Positions 18,856 through 28,090 of a DNA stretch of 64,000 nt are shown in pieces (positions within the stretch are counted from its first letter, which is position 1; each line of letters starts with the position of its first letter). The notes under the pieces are model-generated. The model was not told where the DNA came from. It did not search any database and worked only from the letters and a program-made list of their open reading frames with translations. The DNA lies in contig NZ_JHXQ01000002.1 of assembly GCF_000621665.1 (NCBI RefSeq), forward strand, positions 310,001 through 374,000. The letters are read 5' to 3'. The position numbers and the translations under genes are program-made. The DNA is from Allorhizobium undicola ORS 992 = ATCC 700741. GTDB taxonomy: Bacteria; Pseudomonadota; Alphaproteobacteria; Rhizobiales; Rhizobiaceae.

Positions 18856-20073
18856 GTGCATAAAGGCAGGCATGGGGTCAGGTCAATCGCGGTTGTGATT
18901 GTCGCAGCCGGACGCGGCGAGCGGGCAGGCATTTCCGCCGAAGGGCCCAAGCAATACAGACGGATTGGCGGCAAGCCGGTCATTGCTCACACGCTTGAAA
19001 AATTTCGCCGCTTTCTGCCGCAGGCGCAACTCATTGCGGTGATTCATCCCGATGACCACGGCTATTTCCAAACCGCGCTGGCCGAAAGCGGTTTGCTTGC
19101 GCAGGACGTGGTCGTTGTTGAAGGCGGCCGCACGCGGCAGCAATCGGTTCTGCACGGTTTGCGGGCAGCCAGCGCAAACCAGCCTGATCTTGTCATGATC
19201 CATGATGCGGTGCGCCCGTTTTTCGACTTGAGCCTGCTGGAGCGCATCATCGCCGCCTTTCACGCCGGGGCGCGCGCCATTTTGCCCGCAATGCCGGTAA
19301 CGGACACGCTGAAACGCGCCAATGGTGACGCCCGTGTGATCGACACGGTTTCAAGAGAACGGCTTTACGCGGCACAAACGCCGCAAAGCTTCGATTTTGC
19401 CGCAATCCTCTCAGCCCACGAGGCCGCCGCCGCTGCGGGCCGGGAGGACTTTACCGATGACGCCGCCATTGCCGAATTTGCAGGCCTTGCGGTCACTCTC
19501 GTCGAAGGCGCGCCGGATAACGTAAAACTGACGTTGAAAAGAGATATTGAAATGGCCGATGCCCGCATATCCACCCCCCTGCCGGATGTTCGCACCGGAA
19601 ACGGTTACGACGTTCACCAGTTGGAGCCCGGCAATGGTGTCACGCTTTGCGGCATCTTCATCCCGCATGACCAATCTCTCAAGGGCCATTCCGATGCCGA
19701 TGTGGCGCTTCATGCGCTGACCGATGCCTTGCTCGCCACCTGCGGCGCCGGTGACATTGGCGATCATTTTCCGCCTTCCGATCCGCAATGGCGCGGCGCA
19801 GCTTCGCGCATCTTCCTGGAACACGCGGCAGGCATCGTGCGCAAGGCGGGCGGCACCATCATGAATGCCGATATATCGCTGATTGCCGAAGCGCCGAAGA
19901 TCGGGCCGCATCGGCAGGCCATGCGCGAAAAGCTCGCGGAAATTCTCGGCATTTCGCTCGACCGCTGCTCGGTAAAGGCAACGACCAATGAAAAGATAGG
20001 CTTTATCGGTCGTCGGGAAGGCATTGCAGCCATTGCGACAGCAACGGTGGTTTATCAGGCGAGGCAGGAATGA
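18856..20073 (+). CDS. ispDF: bifunctional IspD-IspF isoprenoid enzyme
   Basis: A 405-residue fusion. Residues about 10-240 are IspD (2-C-methyl-D-erythritol 4-phosphate cytidylyltransferase: [37 protein letters not shown]); residues about 245-405 are IspF (2,4-cyclodiphosphate synthase: [40 protein letters not shown]). Together they catalyse two non-consecutive MEP-pathway steps, and such fusions are common in alphaproteobacteria. The start is uncertain: the frame is open to 18709, but that part overlaps a repeat-like stretch (about 18817-18850). The GTG at 18856 gives a family-like N-terminus of [19 protein letters not shown]. Confidence 0.92.
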   Translation: MHKGRHGVRSIAVVIVAAGRGERAGISAEGPKQYRRIGGKPVIAHTLEKFRRFLPQAQLIAVIHPDDHGYFQTALAESGLLAQDVVVVEGGRTRQQSVLHGLRAASANQPDLVMIHDAVRPFFDLSLLERIIAAFHAGARAILPAMPVTDTLKRANGDARVIDTVSRERLYAAQTPQSFDFAAILSAHEAAAAAGREDFTDDAAIAEFAGLAVTLVEGAPDNVKLTLKRDIEMADARISTPLPDVRTGNGYDVHQLEPGNGVTLCGIFIPHDQSLKGHSDADVALHALTDALLATCGAGDIGDHFPPSDPQWRGAASRIFLEHAAGIVRKAGGTIMNADISLIAEAPKIGPHRQAMREKLAEILGISLDRCSVKATTNEKIGFIGRREGIAAIATATVVYQARQE

Positions 20074-20567
20074 GCCTTTTTCCAGCTGACATAGAGGCTT
20101 CCGCAAAGGGACTTGTCACCCGTCTTGCGGCTGCGGGGCTGACGCTTGCCACGGCGGAATCCTGCACGGGCGGGCTGATTGCCGGGGCATTGACGGATAT
20201 TGCCGGCTCTTCCGCCGTTGTCCTCTGCGGCTATATCACTTATGCCAATCAGGCGAAGACGGATATGCTCGGCGTGCCGGAACTGACGCTTTCCACCCAT
20301 GGCGCCGTATCGCGGCAAACGGCCATGGCCATGGCACAGGGCGCGCTTTTGCGCTCTGGCGCCAATGTTTCGGTTGCTGTCACCGGCATTGCCGGTCCGG
20401 GCGGGGGAACACCGGAAAAGCCGGTGGGCCTTGTGCATCTTGCCGCCATCAACCGCAACGGCATGATGCTGCACAGACAAATGCATTATGGAGATTGCGG
20501 CCGGGAGGCCGTGCGCCTTTCCACCGTCAGAACGGCAATTGAAATGCTGTTAGAGGTGACGCCTTGA
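20070..20567 (+). CDS. pncC: CinA/PncC nicotinamide-nucleotide amidohydrolase
   Basis: A 165-residue stand-alone CinA C-terminal domain. The diagnostic [21 protein letters not shown] holds the nucleophilic Ser near residue 30, followed by [17 protein letters not shown] and [22 protein letters not shown]. It deamidates nicotinamide mononucleotide to nicotinate mononucleotide in pyridine-nucleotide recycling. It lacks the N-terminal COG1058 domain of full CinA. Its ATG overlaps the ispDF stop (ATGA), so the pair is translationally coupled, and it converges on the following minus-strand gene. Confidence 0.92.
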   Translation: MSLFPADIEASAKGLVTRLAAAGLTLATAESCTGGLIAGALTDIAGSSAVVLCGYITYANQAKTDMLGVPELTLSTHGAVSRQTAMAMAQGALLRSGANVSVAVTGIAGPGGGTPEKPVGLVHLAAINRNGMMLHRQMHYGDCGREAVRLSTVRTAIEMLLEVTP

Positions 20568-20596
20568 GCGTCATCCGAACAGCATCAAACGATGAT

Positions 20597-21052
20597 CTAG
20601 CTCCGGGCGCTGAAAATCTTATCGGCCCGAGCTTCAAAGGCTTCCGCAAACATGCGGAAGGCACGATCAAACATTGACCCCATCAGCGCGCCGAGGATCA
20701 TGTTCTTGAACTCGTAATCGATGAAGAACACCACGGCACACTTGCCCTCGCCCGCATCCTCGAACCGCCAGCGATTATCCAGATAGCGGAACGGCCCTTC
20801 GATATATTTCACATCGATGGCCTTTTCGCCAGGATTGAGCAAAACCTGCGTGGTGAAGGTTTCCCGGATCGCTTTGTAACCCACGGTCATATGCGCAATC
20901 AGCAGGGTCTTGCCGTCACGCTCCTTGCGGGACTGAATGGACAATTCCTCGCAAAGCGGCAGAAATTGCGGATAGCTCTCCACATCCGCAACAAGATCAT
21001 ACATGCGCTGCGGGGAGTGATTGACGATGCGGCGGGTTTCGAACTTGGGCAT
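20597..21052 (-). CDS. COQ10/RatA-like START-domain protein
   Basis: A 151-residue START/polyketide-cyclase-like protein with the N-terminal signature HSPQRMYDLVADVESYPQFLPLCEELSI, then YKAIRETFTTQV and the C-terminal amphipathic helix FKNMILGALMGSMFDRAFRMFAEAFEARA. Homologues are yeast Coq10, a coenzyme Q chaperone, and E. coli RatA, reported to interfere with 70S assembly. A quinone-binding role is the likelier one in alphaproteobacteria. It lies downstream of lipA with a hairpin between them, as in many Rhizobiales genomes. Confidence 0.9.
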   Translation of the reverse strand: MPKFETRRIVNHSPQRMYDLVADVESYPQFLPLCEELSIQSRKERDGKTLLIAHMTVGYKAIRETFTTQVLLNPGEKAIDVKYIEGPFRYLDNRWRFEDAGEGKCAVVFFIDYEFKNMILGALMGSMFDRAFRMFAEAFEARADKIFSARS

Positions 21053-21071
21053 GATGGGGACTTAAGACGGG

Positions 21072-21102
21072 AAAGCCGGGATATCAAGGAGCCCGGCTTT
21101 TT
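21072..21102. terminator. hairpin between lipA and the COQ10-like gene
   Basis: AAAGCCGGG (21072-21080) and CCCGGCTTT (21092-21100) form a 9-bp stem with an 11-base loop, followed on the plus strand by TTCTCC. On the minus strand it stands about 60 bases past the lipA stop and 20 bases before the next start, so it may attenuate readthrough. Confidence 0.6.
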
Positions 21103-21158
21103 CTCCCTGCGATTTCACAATTTCTATCGGTGGCGGAAGGCATGAAAGCGGCGGCGGG

Positions 21159-22124
21159 TCAGCCTGCCGCCAGCAATTTCTCCCGATTGGCCTTCAGCCG
21201 CGCAAAGTCCTCGCCCGCATGGTGCGAGGACCGCGTCAACGGGCTGGAGGAAACCATGAGGAAACCCTTGGTATAGGCAATATCCTCATAGGACTTGAAC
21301 TCTTCCGGCGTGACGAATCGCTCGACCTTGTGATGCTTGCGGGTGGGCTGGAGGTATTGGCCGATGGTGAGAAAATCCACGTCTGCCGTGCGAAGATCAT
21401 CCATCAATTGCAGCACTTCGTTTCGCTCCTCACCAAGGCCCACCATGATGCCGGACTTGGTGAACATGGTGGGATCCAGTTCCTTGACCCGCTGCAAAAG
21501 CCGGATGGAGTGGAAATAACGCGCCCCCGGACGAACCGTGAGGTAATTGCCGGGCACGGTTTCCATGTTGTGATTGAACACATCCGGCTTGGCCGCCACG
21601 ACCCGTTCCAGCGCGCCGGGCTTTTTCAGGAAGTCCGGCGTCAGGATTTCGATGGTCGTTTGCGGCGAGGCGTCTCGGATGGCCCAGATGACCTTTTCGA
21701 AATGCTCCGCACCGCCATCGGCCAGATCGTCACGGTCCACCGAGGTAATGACGACATGGGAAAGACCCATCTGCTTGACGGCCTTGGCCACATTGGCAGG
21801 CTCATCCATATCCAGTGGGTTCGGCTTGCCGGTGGCGACATTGCAGAAAGCGCAGGCACGGGTGCAGATTTCACCCATGATCATGAATGTGGCGTGCTTC
21901 TTGTCCCAGCATTCGCCGATATTTGGACAGCCAGCCTCTTCGCACACTGTCACCAGCTTGTGCGAGCGCACGAGTTCGCGGGTTTCCTGATAGCCCTTGG
22001 ATACCGGCGCCTTGACCCGGATCCATTCCGGCTTGCGCAGCACTTCCGTATCGGGCTTGTGAGCCTTTTCCGGGTGCCGGACGCGCTTTTCCGTTGGTTG
22101 GGTTCTATCCAGAATCGTGACCAT
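21159..22124 (-). CDS. lipA: lipoyl synthase
   Basis: A 321-residue radical SAM enzyme that inserts two sulfurs into octanoyl chains on lipoyl domains. The auxiliary cluster motif is [12 protein letters not shown] and the SAM cluster motif CTRACAFC, followed by the conserved C-terminal [13 protein letters not shown]. Its targets are encoded nearby: both PdhB and PdhC carry lipoyl domains. The start [20 protein letters not shown] at 22124 matches rhizobial LipA; an upstream in-frame ATG is 33 bases earlier and less likely. Confidence 0.96.
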   Translation of the reverse strand: MVTILDRTQPTEKRVRHPEKAHKPDTEVLRKPEWIRVKAPVSKGYQETRELVRSHKLVTVCEEAGCPNIGECWDKKHATFMIMGEICTRACAFCNVATGKPNPLDMDEPANVAKAVKQMGLSHVVITSVDRDDLADGGAEHFEKVIWAIRDASPQTTIEILTPDFLKKPGALERVVAAKPDVFNHNMETVPGNYLTVRPGARYFHSIRLLQRVKELDPTMFTKSGIMVGLGEERNEVLQLMDDLRTADVDFLTIGQYLQPTRKHHKVERFVTPEEFKSYEDIAYTKGFLMVSSSPLTRSSHHAGEDFARLKANREKLLAAG

Positions 22125-22162
22125 CGCACTACCTCTGCCGCTTAGCGCGGCCTTCAAAAACT

Positions 22163-22411
22163 TTATTTCCGAACCAGTTTCGCAAAGAACAGCAGAATGC
22201 AGCCGCCGATGAAACTGGTGATCAGGTAGCCGAGCCAGTCACCCGCCACAAAGATGTCGAAACGCCGCAGGATGGCGTTGGCAATCACCGACCCGACAAT
22301 GCCGATGACGATATTCATGAAGATGCCGAAGCGCATATCCATGAGCTTGCCGGCAAGCCATCCGGCAAACCCGCCAACGAAAATGGCCGTAAGCCAGCCG
22401 ACATTTTCCAT
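22163..22411 (-). CDS. GlsB/YeaQ/YmgE-family stress membrane protein
   Basis: An 82-residue inner-membrane protein with three hydrophobic segments and the transglycosylase-associated protein signature [38 protein letters not shown], ending [14 protein letters not shown]. The family is small, widely conserved and stress-induced, with no established biochemical role. It lies between lpdA and lipA in the same direction, 38 bases before lipA. Confidence 0.85.
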   Translation of the reverse strand: MENVGWLTAIFVGGFAGWLAGKLMDMRFGIFMNIVIGIVGSVIANAILRRFDIFVAGDWLGYLITSFIGGCILLFFAKLVRK

Positions 22412-22437
22412 TCCGACACCCTCGTCTGAAGCCCTTA

Positions 22438-22461
22438 CCCGGCCCTATATAATGGGCCGGG
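22438..22461. terminator. hairpin between lpdA and the GlsB-like gene
   Basis: CCCGGCCC (22438-22445) and GGGCCGGG (22454-22461) flank TATATAAT. The stem is strong but no T-run follows, so this may be an attenuator or processing hairpin between the two minus-strand genes. Confidence 0.45.
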
Positions 22462-22476
22462 CCTGCCGGAGCAATG

Positions 22477-23922
22477 TCAGGCGTTCAGGACTTTGCCATA
22501 GGCATCGAGAACGGCTTCCTTCATCATTTCCGAAAGTGTCGGATGCGGGAAGATGGTGTGCATCAGTTCTTCCTCGGTGGTTTCGAGGTTCATGGCCACC
22601 ACAAAGCCCTGAATGAGTTCGGTGACTTCCGCGCCGACCATATGCGCACCGATCAACTCACCGCTCTTCTTGTCGAAAATCACCTTGACCATGCCCTGAT
22701 CTTCGCCCAACGCGATGGCCTTGCCATTCGCTCCGAAGGAGAAGCGGCCAACGCGAATATCGCGGCCCTCCGCCTTTGCCTTTGCTTCCGTCAAGCCCAC
22801 CGAGGCGACCTGCGGGTTGCAATAGGTGCAGCCGGGAATCTTGCTTTTTTCCATCGGATGCACACCGGGAACGCCAGCGATTTTTTCGATGCAGATGACA
22901 CCTTCATGTTCCGCCTTATGGGCCAGCATTGGCGGACCGGCGACGTCGCCGATGGCATAAAGACCCGGTACATTGGTCTTGCCATAGCCATCAATGACGA
23001 TGCAGCCGCGATCGGTCTTCACGCCGAGCGCTTCCAGGCCGAGATTTTCGATATTACCCTGCACGCCAACAGCCGAAATCAGGCGGTCGGCGGTGATCTG
23101 GTTCACCTTGCCGTCCTTGGTTTCAACATGGGCGGTAATGGAATTGGCACCCTTTTCAACCTTGGCGACCTTGGCTTCGGTAATGATTTTCAAACCGCGC
23201 TTTTCAAGCTGCTTGCGGGCGAAGGCGGAGATTTCCGCATCCTCCACCGGCATGATCTGCGACATGACTTCAACCACTGTGACGTCAACACCCATCGACC
23301 GATAGAAGGAGGCAAATTCGATACCAATGGCACCGGACCCCATGACGACCAGCGATTTGGGCATGAAGTCCGGCTTCATCGCCTCGAAATAGGTCCAGAT
23401 CAGCTTGCCATCCGGCTCGATACCGGGCAGCGCGCGCGGCCGCGCACCCGTGGCGACGATAATATGCTTTGCGCTATAGGTTCCCTCGCCCAGCACACCC
23501 TTCGGAACGGGGTTTTGCGGCTCGACAACGGGTTTTGACGATTTGCTGACGACGATTTCGTTCGCCTTGGTCAGCTTCGCCTCTCCCCAGATCACATCGA
23601 CCTTGTTCTTCTTCATGAGGAAGGCAACGCCACCCGTGAGACGCGCAGAGACCCCGCGCGAGCGGGCCACGACCTCTTTGACATCCGCAGTCATCTTGCC
23701 TTCGAGCGTCAGGCCGAAGCTCTTGGCATGATTGGCGTGGTCGAGGATTTCCGCCGAGCGCAGCAGCGCCTTGGTGGGAATGCAGCCCCAGTTGAGGCAG
23801 ATACCGCCAAGATGTTCGCGCTCGACAATGGCAGTCTTCAGGCCAAGCTGGGCAGACCGGATGGCCGTGACATAGCCCCCCGGACCGGAGCCGATGATGA
23901 TGACGTCATAAGCATTCGACAT
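22477..23922 (-). CDS. lpdA: dihydrolipoyl dehydrogenase (pyruvate dehydrogenase E3)
   Basis: A 481-residue flavoprotein that reoxidises lipoyl groups with NAD+. FAD-binding IIIGSGPGGYVTAIRSAQLG is at the N-terminus, the redox disulfide in GGICLNWGCIPTKALL, the NAD-binding VVMGSGAIGIEFASFY mid-protein, and the C-terminal dimerisation His/Glu in MHTIFPHPTLSEMMKEA. A rhizobial-type insertion (SSKPVVEPQNPVPKGVLGEG) makes it longer than the 464-residue 2-oxoglutarate E3. The location near pdhABC and lipA makes it the PDH-linked isoenzyme. The start is the ATG at 23922 (MSNAYDVIIIGSG). Confidence 0.96.
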   Translation of the reverse strand: MSNAYDVIIIGSGPGGYVTAIRSAQLGLKTAIVEREHLGGICLNWGCIPTKALLRSAEILDHANHAKSFGLTLEGKMTADVKEVVARSRGVSARLTGGVAFLMKKNKVDVIWGEAKLTKANEIVVSKSSKPVVEPQNPVPKGVLGEGTYSAKHIIVATGARPRALPGIEPDGKLIWTYFEAMKPDFMPKSLVVMGSGAIGIEFASFYRSMGVDVTVVEVMSQIMPVEDAEISAFARKQLEKRGLKIITEAKVAKVEKGANSITAHVETKDGKVNQITADRLISAVGVQGNIENLGLEALGVKTDRGCIVIDGYGKTNVPGLYAIGDVAGPPMLAHKAEHEGVICIEKIAGVPGVHPMEKSKIPGCTYCNPQVASVGLTEAKAKAEGRDIRVGRFSFGANGKAIALGEDQGMVKVIFDKKSGELIGAHMVGAEVTELIQGFVVAMNLETTEEELMHTIFPHPTLSEMMKEAVLDAYGKVLNA

Positions 23923-23998
23923 GGGCGCTTCCACTCCTCGGTTTCCTTGAGGCAGTCCCTTCGGAACTGCCCGTAACGGGATTGGAAGCGCGTCCGGC

Positions 23999-24265
23999 TC
24001 AAACCGCCGGTGTCTCGGCTTCCGGCTCGTGACGAACCAGCATCCCGTAGATTTCGTCCTTGAGCCGCATCCGCTTCTTGCGCAGGTCTTCCATGTGGAA
24101 GTCGCTGAGCGGCTCGATATTGGCTTCAGCACGATGAACCTGCCGGTTCGTCTCATGATAGGCGTCGAACAAACGGGCAAAATGACCGTCCGTCTCCTTG
24201 AGATGCCGCATCAGAGGCGTGAATTCCGGAAATTCCTCTGCCAGTTCATGAGGTGTATGGGCCAT
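23999..24265 (-). CDS. YdcH-like DUF465 protein
   Basis: An 88-residue, mostly helical, charged protein. It has the DUF465 pattern: FTPLMRHLKETDGHFARLFDAYHETNRQVHRAE, then LRKKRMRLKDEIYGML. A coiled coil is likely across residues 20-75. Small proteins of this type are abundant in proteobacteria and have no established function. It lies 76 bases before the lpdA start on the same strand and may share its transcript. Confidence 0.82.
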   Translation of the reverse strand: MAHTPHELAEEFPEFTPLMRHLKETDGHFARLFDAYHETNRQVHRAEANIEPLSDFHMEDLRKKRMRLKDEIYGMLVRHEPEAETPAV

Positions 24266-24353
24266 GATCTTTCTCCCTCTCAGGTAACAAGATCAGCTTA
24301 GACACCCCGGCTCATTAATCTTTGATCCCGATCAACCCGGCGACGCCAGCCCC

Positions 24354-24992
24354 TCACAGACCAAGCATCATCCGGACCACCGGCTCCAGCCCACGCCCGA
24401 TGGCGCGGGTATTGTCCGCATCGAGATGAATTCCATCGAGCGGCGTGGTTTTCGCCACGGAGCCCGCATCGAAGAAACTGCATCCCAGCTCATCCGCTGC
24501 ATCCCGGTACAGGCTGGCCATCATGGCGCCTTCCTCAACGGAGCGGTTGAACATGGCGCCAAACATCGGGTGGGCCGTTTCGCAAATCGGCGGCGGTGAG
24601 ACGATCAAGACATCCGGGCCGTCGAAATCGAAACCCCAGTCATGGGTCTGCACCTGACGCACCAACCGTTTCATGCCCTGCACCGCGCCATCCGCCGTGC
24701 CTTGAATGCCGCGTTTAAGGTCATTCGTGCCAAGCATGATGATGACGAGATCGATGGGCTTGTGTGTTGCCAGGATTGTCGGCAACACCTTCACGCCATT
24801 GCGCTCGCAATCGGCAAGGTAGTCGTCATAGGCGGTGGTGCGCCCGTTCAGGCCTTCGGCGATAACCCGGACACCGTGGCCAAGCGCCTTTTGCAGCACG
24901 CTGGTCCATCGATCCTCATGGGCATGGCGACCGAGATTGACCGGATCGTAACCCCAGGTCAGGCTGTCTCCATAGGCAAGAACGGTTTTCAT
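24354..24992 (-). CDS. SGNH/GDSL-family esterase
   Basis: A 212-residue serine esterase. Block I is VLAYGDSLTWGYDP (nucleophile Ser10), block III has LGTNDLKRG and the catalytic Asp-His is in DGIHLDADNTRAIGRGL. It is close to the rhizobial arylesterases that sit between pdh and lpdA. Substrate preference, probably short acyl esters, is not predictable. I chose MKTVLAYGDS at 24992 over an ATG 45 bases upstream because the motif begins at the N-terminus in the family. It is probably read through from pdhC, whose stop lies 60 bases upstream. Confidence 0.85.
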   Translation of the reverse strand: MKTVLAYGDSLTWGYDPVNLGRHAHEDRWTSVLQKALGHGVRVIAEGLNGRTTAYDDYLADCERNGVKVLPTILATHKPIDLVIIMLGTNDLKRGIQGTADGAVQGMKRLVRQVQTHDWGFDFDGPDVLIVSPPPICETAHPMFGAMFNRSVEEGAMMASLYRDAADELGCSFFDAGSVAKTTPLDGIHLDADNTRAIGRGLEPVVRMMLGL

Positions 24993-25052
24993 GCGCGCCC
25001 CACATTCTGAAACGAGCGGAGAGGCAGCGACAGCCACCTCTCCTTCATCTCG

Positions 25053-26381
25053 TCAGACCAGCATACCCATCGGGTTTTCGATATAGCGCTTGAAGGCACC
25101 GATCAGTTCGGCTCCCAGAGCGCCATCGACGGAGCGATGGTCAGTGGAAAGCGTCACCGTCATGACATTGGCCACCTTCATCTCGCCTTGTCTCACCACG
25201 ACCCGCTCTTCGCCCGCGCCAACGGCGAGAATGGTGGAGTGCGGCGGGTTGACGACGGCTGCAAAGTGCTTGACGCCCATCATGCCCATGTTGGAAACCG
25301 CCGTGGTGCCGCCCTGATATTCCTCGGGCTTCAGCTTGCGTTCCTTGGCGCGCTTGCCGAAATCCTTCATCTCGTTGGAGATGGCAGAAAGCGATTTCGT
25401 CTCGGCCTTGCGGATGATCGGGGTAATCAAGCCGCCCGGAATGGACACGGCAACGCCCACATCCACATGCTTGTGCTTGACCATATTCGTATCCGTCCAG
25501 GATACGTTGGCATCCGGCACATCGCGCAGCGCCAGCGCCATGGCCTTGATGACCATGTCGTTCACCGAGAGCTTATAGGCAGGCTTGCCATCCTTTTCAG
25601 GCGCTGCCGCATTCAGCTGGGCGCGAAGCGCAAGCAGCGCATCCAGTTCGCAATCCACGGTGACGTAGAAATGCGGAATGGTCTGCTTGGACTCCTGCAA
25701 GCGCTTGGCAATCGTCTTGCGCATACCGTCATGCGGCACAAGCTCGTAAGAGCCAGGCTCGAACAGCTTGAGAACGGATTCCTCCGACGGCCCCTTGGCA
25801 AGGGCAGCGGCAGGAGCGACAGCCGCAGCCGGTGCGGCAGCGGCTTTTGCACCACCACCGGCAACAGCCTTCTCGACGTCGCTTTTTACCACGCGGCCCT
25901 TGGGGCCGGTGCCGGAAATGGCCTTGAGATCAAGACCGGCATCCTTGGCAAGACGGCGCGCCAGCGGCGAGGAGAAAACACGCTCGCCCGAAGCGGACGG
26001 TGCCGCTTGCGAAGCAGGTGCCGCAGCCGGTGCTTCGGCCTTGGCGGCAGGGGCCTCGGCCTTTGGAGCTTCCTTGGGCGCGTCGGCCTTGGCAGGCGCG
26101 GCAGAAGCACCACCGGCAGCGGCGGCGGCAACGTCTTCGCCTTCAGCGGCCAGAATGGCGATGAGCGAATTGACTTTGACACTCGCCGTACCAGCAGGCA
26201 CGACGAGCTTCGCCACGACGCCCTCATCCACGGCTTCCACTTCCATGGTCGCCTTGTCGGTTTCGATCTCGGCGATCACATCGCCGGACTTGACCGTATC
26301 GCCTTCCTTGACCAGCCACTTGGCCAGATTGCCTTCTTCCATGGTGGGAGAAAGGGCCGGCATTGTAATATTGATCGGCAT
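25053..26381 (-). CDS. pdhC: pyruvate dehydrogenase E2 (dihydrolipoamide acetyltransferase)
   Basis: A 442-residue E2. One lipoyl domain (residues 1-78, lipoylated Lys in [17 protein letters not shown]), an Ala/Pro-rich flexible linker (about 85-130), a peripheral-subunit binding domain ([29 protein letters not shown]) and the catalytic acetyltransferase domain ending with [12 protein letters not shown]. It forms the PDH core that passes acetyl groups to CoA. Its Shine-Dalgarno (GGGAGG) lies inside the last codons of the small upstream gene at 26385-26642, so its translation may depend on that gene being translated. Confidence 0.96.
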   Translation of the reverse strand: MPINITMPALSPTMEEGNLAKWLVKEGDTVKSGDVIAEIETDKATMEVEAVDEGVVAKLVVPAGTASVKVNSLIAILAAEGEDVAAAAAGGASAAPAKADAPKEAPKAEAPAAKAEAPAAAPASQAAPSASGERVFSSPLARRLAKDAGLDLKAISGTGPKGRVVKSDVEKAVAGGGAKAAAAPAAAVAPAAALAKGPSEESVLKLFEPGSYELVPHDGMRKTIAKRLQESKQTIPHFYVTVDCELDALLALRAQLNAAAPEKDGKPAYKLSVNDMVIKAMALALRDVPDANVSWTDTNMVKHKHVDVGVAVSIPGGLITPIIRKAETKSLSAISNEMKDFGKRAKERKLKPEEYQGGTTAVSNMGMMGVKHFAAVVNPPHSTILAVGAGEERVVVRQGEMKVANVMTVTLSTDHRSVDGALGAELIGAFKRYIENPMGMLV

Positions 26382-26384
26382 TTT

Positions 26385-26642
26385 TCAATCCTCCCATACG
26401 TTTGCTATCACATGTGTATTGCTACCACATGTAAACGTTCTGCTTCCGTTTTGATTAGAAGACTTAGTTATAACTAATTCGCTACGCACGCCGTCAAAAC
26501 ACTCTTTAACTTCGTATGGCTTAAGAGCAGTTGATTGAAGGCACCGCATTACGGTCTCGATTTCAAAGTCAGCAGAACATGAACTTAAAATAACCATCTC
26601 GGATACTTTAAGACTATCGTAAAGAGTTATCTCAGCTTTCAT
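26385..26642 (-). CDS. unknown 85-residue protein encoded between pdhB and pdhC
   Basis: An 85-residue ORF of no family I recognise (MKAEITLYDSLKVSEMVILS at the N-terminus, ending THVIANVWED). It has four Cys and no signal peptide or membrane helix. It fits the operon precisely: AAGGG lies 9 bases before its ATG, overlapping the pdhB stop 11 bases away, and its stop lies 3 bases before the pdhC ATG. By my count 93 of the 240 bases from 26401 to 26640 are G or C (39%), against about 55-60% around it, so it looks like an acquired insertion. It could be a cryptic regulator, or only spacer; the placement favours real translation. Confidence 0.6.
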   Translation of the reverse strand: MKAEITLYDSLKVSEMVILSSCSADFEIETVMRCLQSTALKPYEVKECFDGVRSELVITKSSNQNGSRTFTCGSNTHVIANVWED

Positions 26643-26653
26643 ACCAAGATCCC

Positions 26654-28069
26654 TTACTTGTAGCAGACGGCTTTGACGGCCTGGACCACTTCGCCGACAT
26701 TCGGCAGAGCGAGCTTCTCGAGGTTGGCCGCATAAGGCATCGGCACGTCCTTGCCAGCGATGGTGATGACCGGCGCATCGAGATAATCGAAGGCTTCGCG
26801 CTGGATGGTGTTGGCGATGAAATCGCCGACGGAGGACTGCGGGAAGCCTTCCTCGACCGTCACCAGACGGCCCGTCTTCTTGACGGATTCAATCACGGTC
26901 GGCAGATCCATCGGGCGCAGCGTGCGCAGGTCGATCAGCTCCACATCGATACCGGCGGCGGTCAGCTCTTCCACAGCCTTGACGGCATAGGTCATGCCAA
27001 TGCCCCAGGACACCATGGTGACGTCCTTGCCCGCCTTGTGGATGCGCGCCTTGCCAATCGGCAGAACGAAATCATCGAGCTTCGGCACTTCGAACGACTG
27101 ACCGTAAAGGATTTCGTTTTCAAGGAAGATCACCGGGTTCGGATCGCGGATGGCGGCCTTCAGCAAGCCCTTGGCATCGGCAGCCGTATAAGGCTGGATG
27201 ACCTTGAGGCCGGGAATGTGGCTGTACCATGCGCCGTAATCCTGGCTGTGCTGGGCGGCAACGCGGGCAGCCGCACCGTTCGGGCCGCGGAACACCATGG
27301 GCGCACCCATCTGACCACCGGACATATAGAGCGTCTTGGCGGCGGAGTTGATGATCTGGTCAATCGCCTGCATGGCAAAGTTGAAGGTCATGAACTCGAC
27401 GATGGGACGCAGACCCGTCATGGCCGCACCAACGGCGATACCGGCAAAACCATGCTCGGTGATCGGCGTATCGATGACGCGCTGCGGGCCGAATTCCTGC
27501 AACAGGCCCTGCGTGATCTTGTAGGCGCCCTGATATTCGGCAACTTCCTCACCCATGATGAAAACATCGGGGCTGGCGCGCATTTCCTCGGCCATGGCTT
27601 CGCGCAGCGCTTCACGCACCGTCATCGTCACCATTTCAGTGCCTGCGGGAATGGCCGGATCAGCGGCAGCTTCCACCTTCGGAGCGGCAGGCACCTTGGT
27701 GTTGTCGGCAGCGGAAGATGGCTCGGCAGCGGATTCGCGCGCCTTTCCACCGGCTGCATCCGCGGTTGCGGCGGGCGTGTCGGCGTCCGCCGCCTTGGGG
27801 GCGGCTGCAACCGCATCAGCACTTTCGCCATCCTGCAACAGCACGGCAATGACCGTATTGACCTTGACGTTCGGCGTACCGGCTTCAACCAGCAGCTTGC
27901 CGATCACGCCTTCATCCACGGCTTCCACTTCCATGGTCGCCTTGTCGGTTTCGATTTCGGCAATCACGTCGCCGGACTTTACGCTGTCGCCTTCCTGCTT
28001 GAGCCACTTGGAAAGCGTGCCTTCCTCCATGGTCGGAGAAAGGGCGGGCATGAGAATATCGACTGGCAT
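26654..28069 (-). CDS. pdhB: pyruvate dehydrogenase E1 beta with N-terminal lipoyl domain
   Basis: A 471-residue E1 beta. Residues 1-78 are a lipoyl domain nearly identical to that of PdhC ([17 protein letters not shown] with the modified Lys), followed by an Ala-rich linker (80-140) and the transketolase-like pyrimidine domain ([27 protein letters not shown], then [22 protein letters not shown]). Such lipoylated E1 beta subunits are characteristic of alphaproteobacterial PDH. It starts 21 bases after the pdhA stop. Confidence 0.96.
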   Translation of the reverse strand: MPVDILMPALSPTMEEGTLSKWLKQEGDSVKSGDVIAEIETDKATMEVEAVDEGVIGKLLVEAGTPNVKVNTVIAVLLQDGESADAVAAAPKAADADTPAATADAAGGKARESAAEPSSAADNTKVPAAPKVEAAADPAIPAGTEMVTMTVREALREAMAEEMRASPDVFIMGEEVAEYQGAYKITQGLLQEFGPQRVIDTPITEHGFAGIAVGAAMTGLRPIVEFMTFNFAMQAIDQIINSAAKTLYMSGGQMGAPMVFRGPNGAAARVAAQHSQDYGAWYSHIPGLKVIQPYTAADAKGLLKAAIRDPNPVIFLENEILYGQSFEVPKLDDFVLPIGKARIHKAGKDVTMVSWGIGMTYAVKAVEELTAAGIDVELIDLRTLRPMDLPTVIESVKKTGRLVTVEEGFPQSSVGDFIANTIQREAFDYLDAPVITIAGKDVPMPYAANLEKLALPNVGEVVQAVKAVCYK

Positions 28070-28090
28070 GGGCTAACCCTCCCTTTCGCC

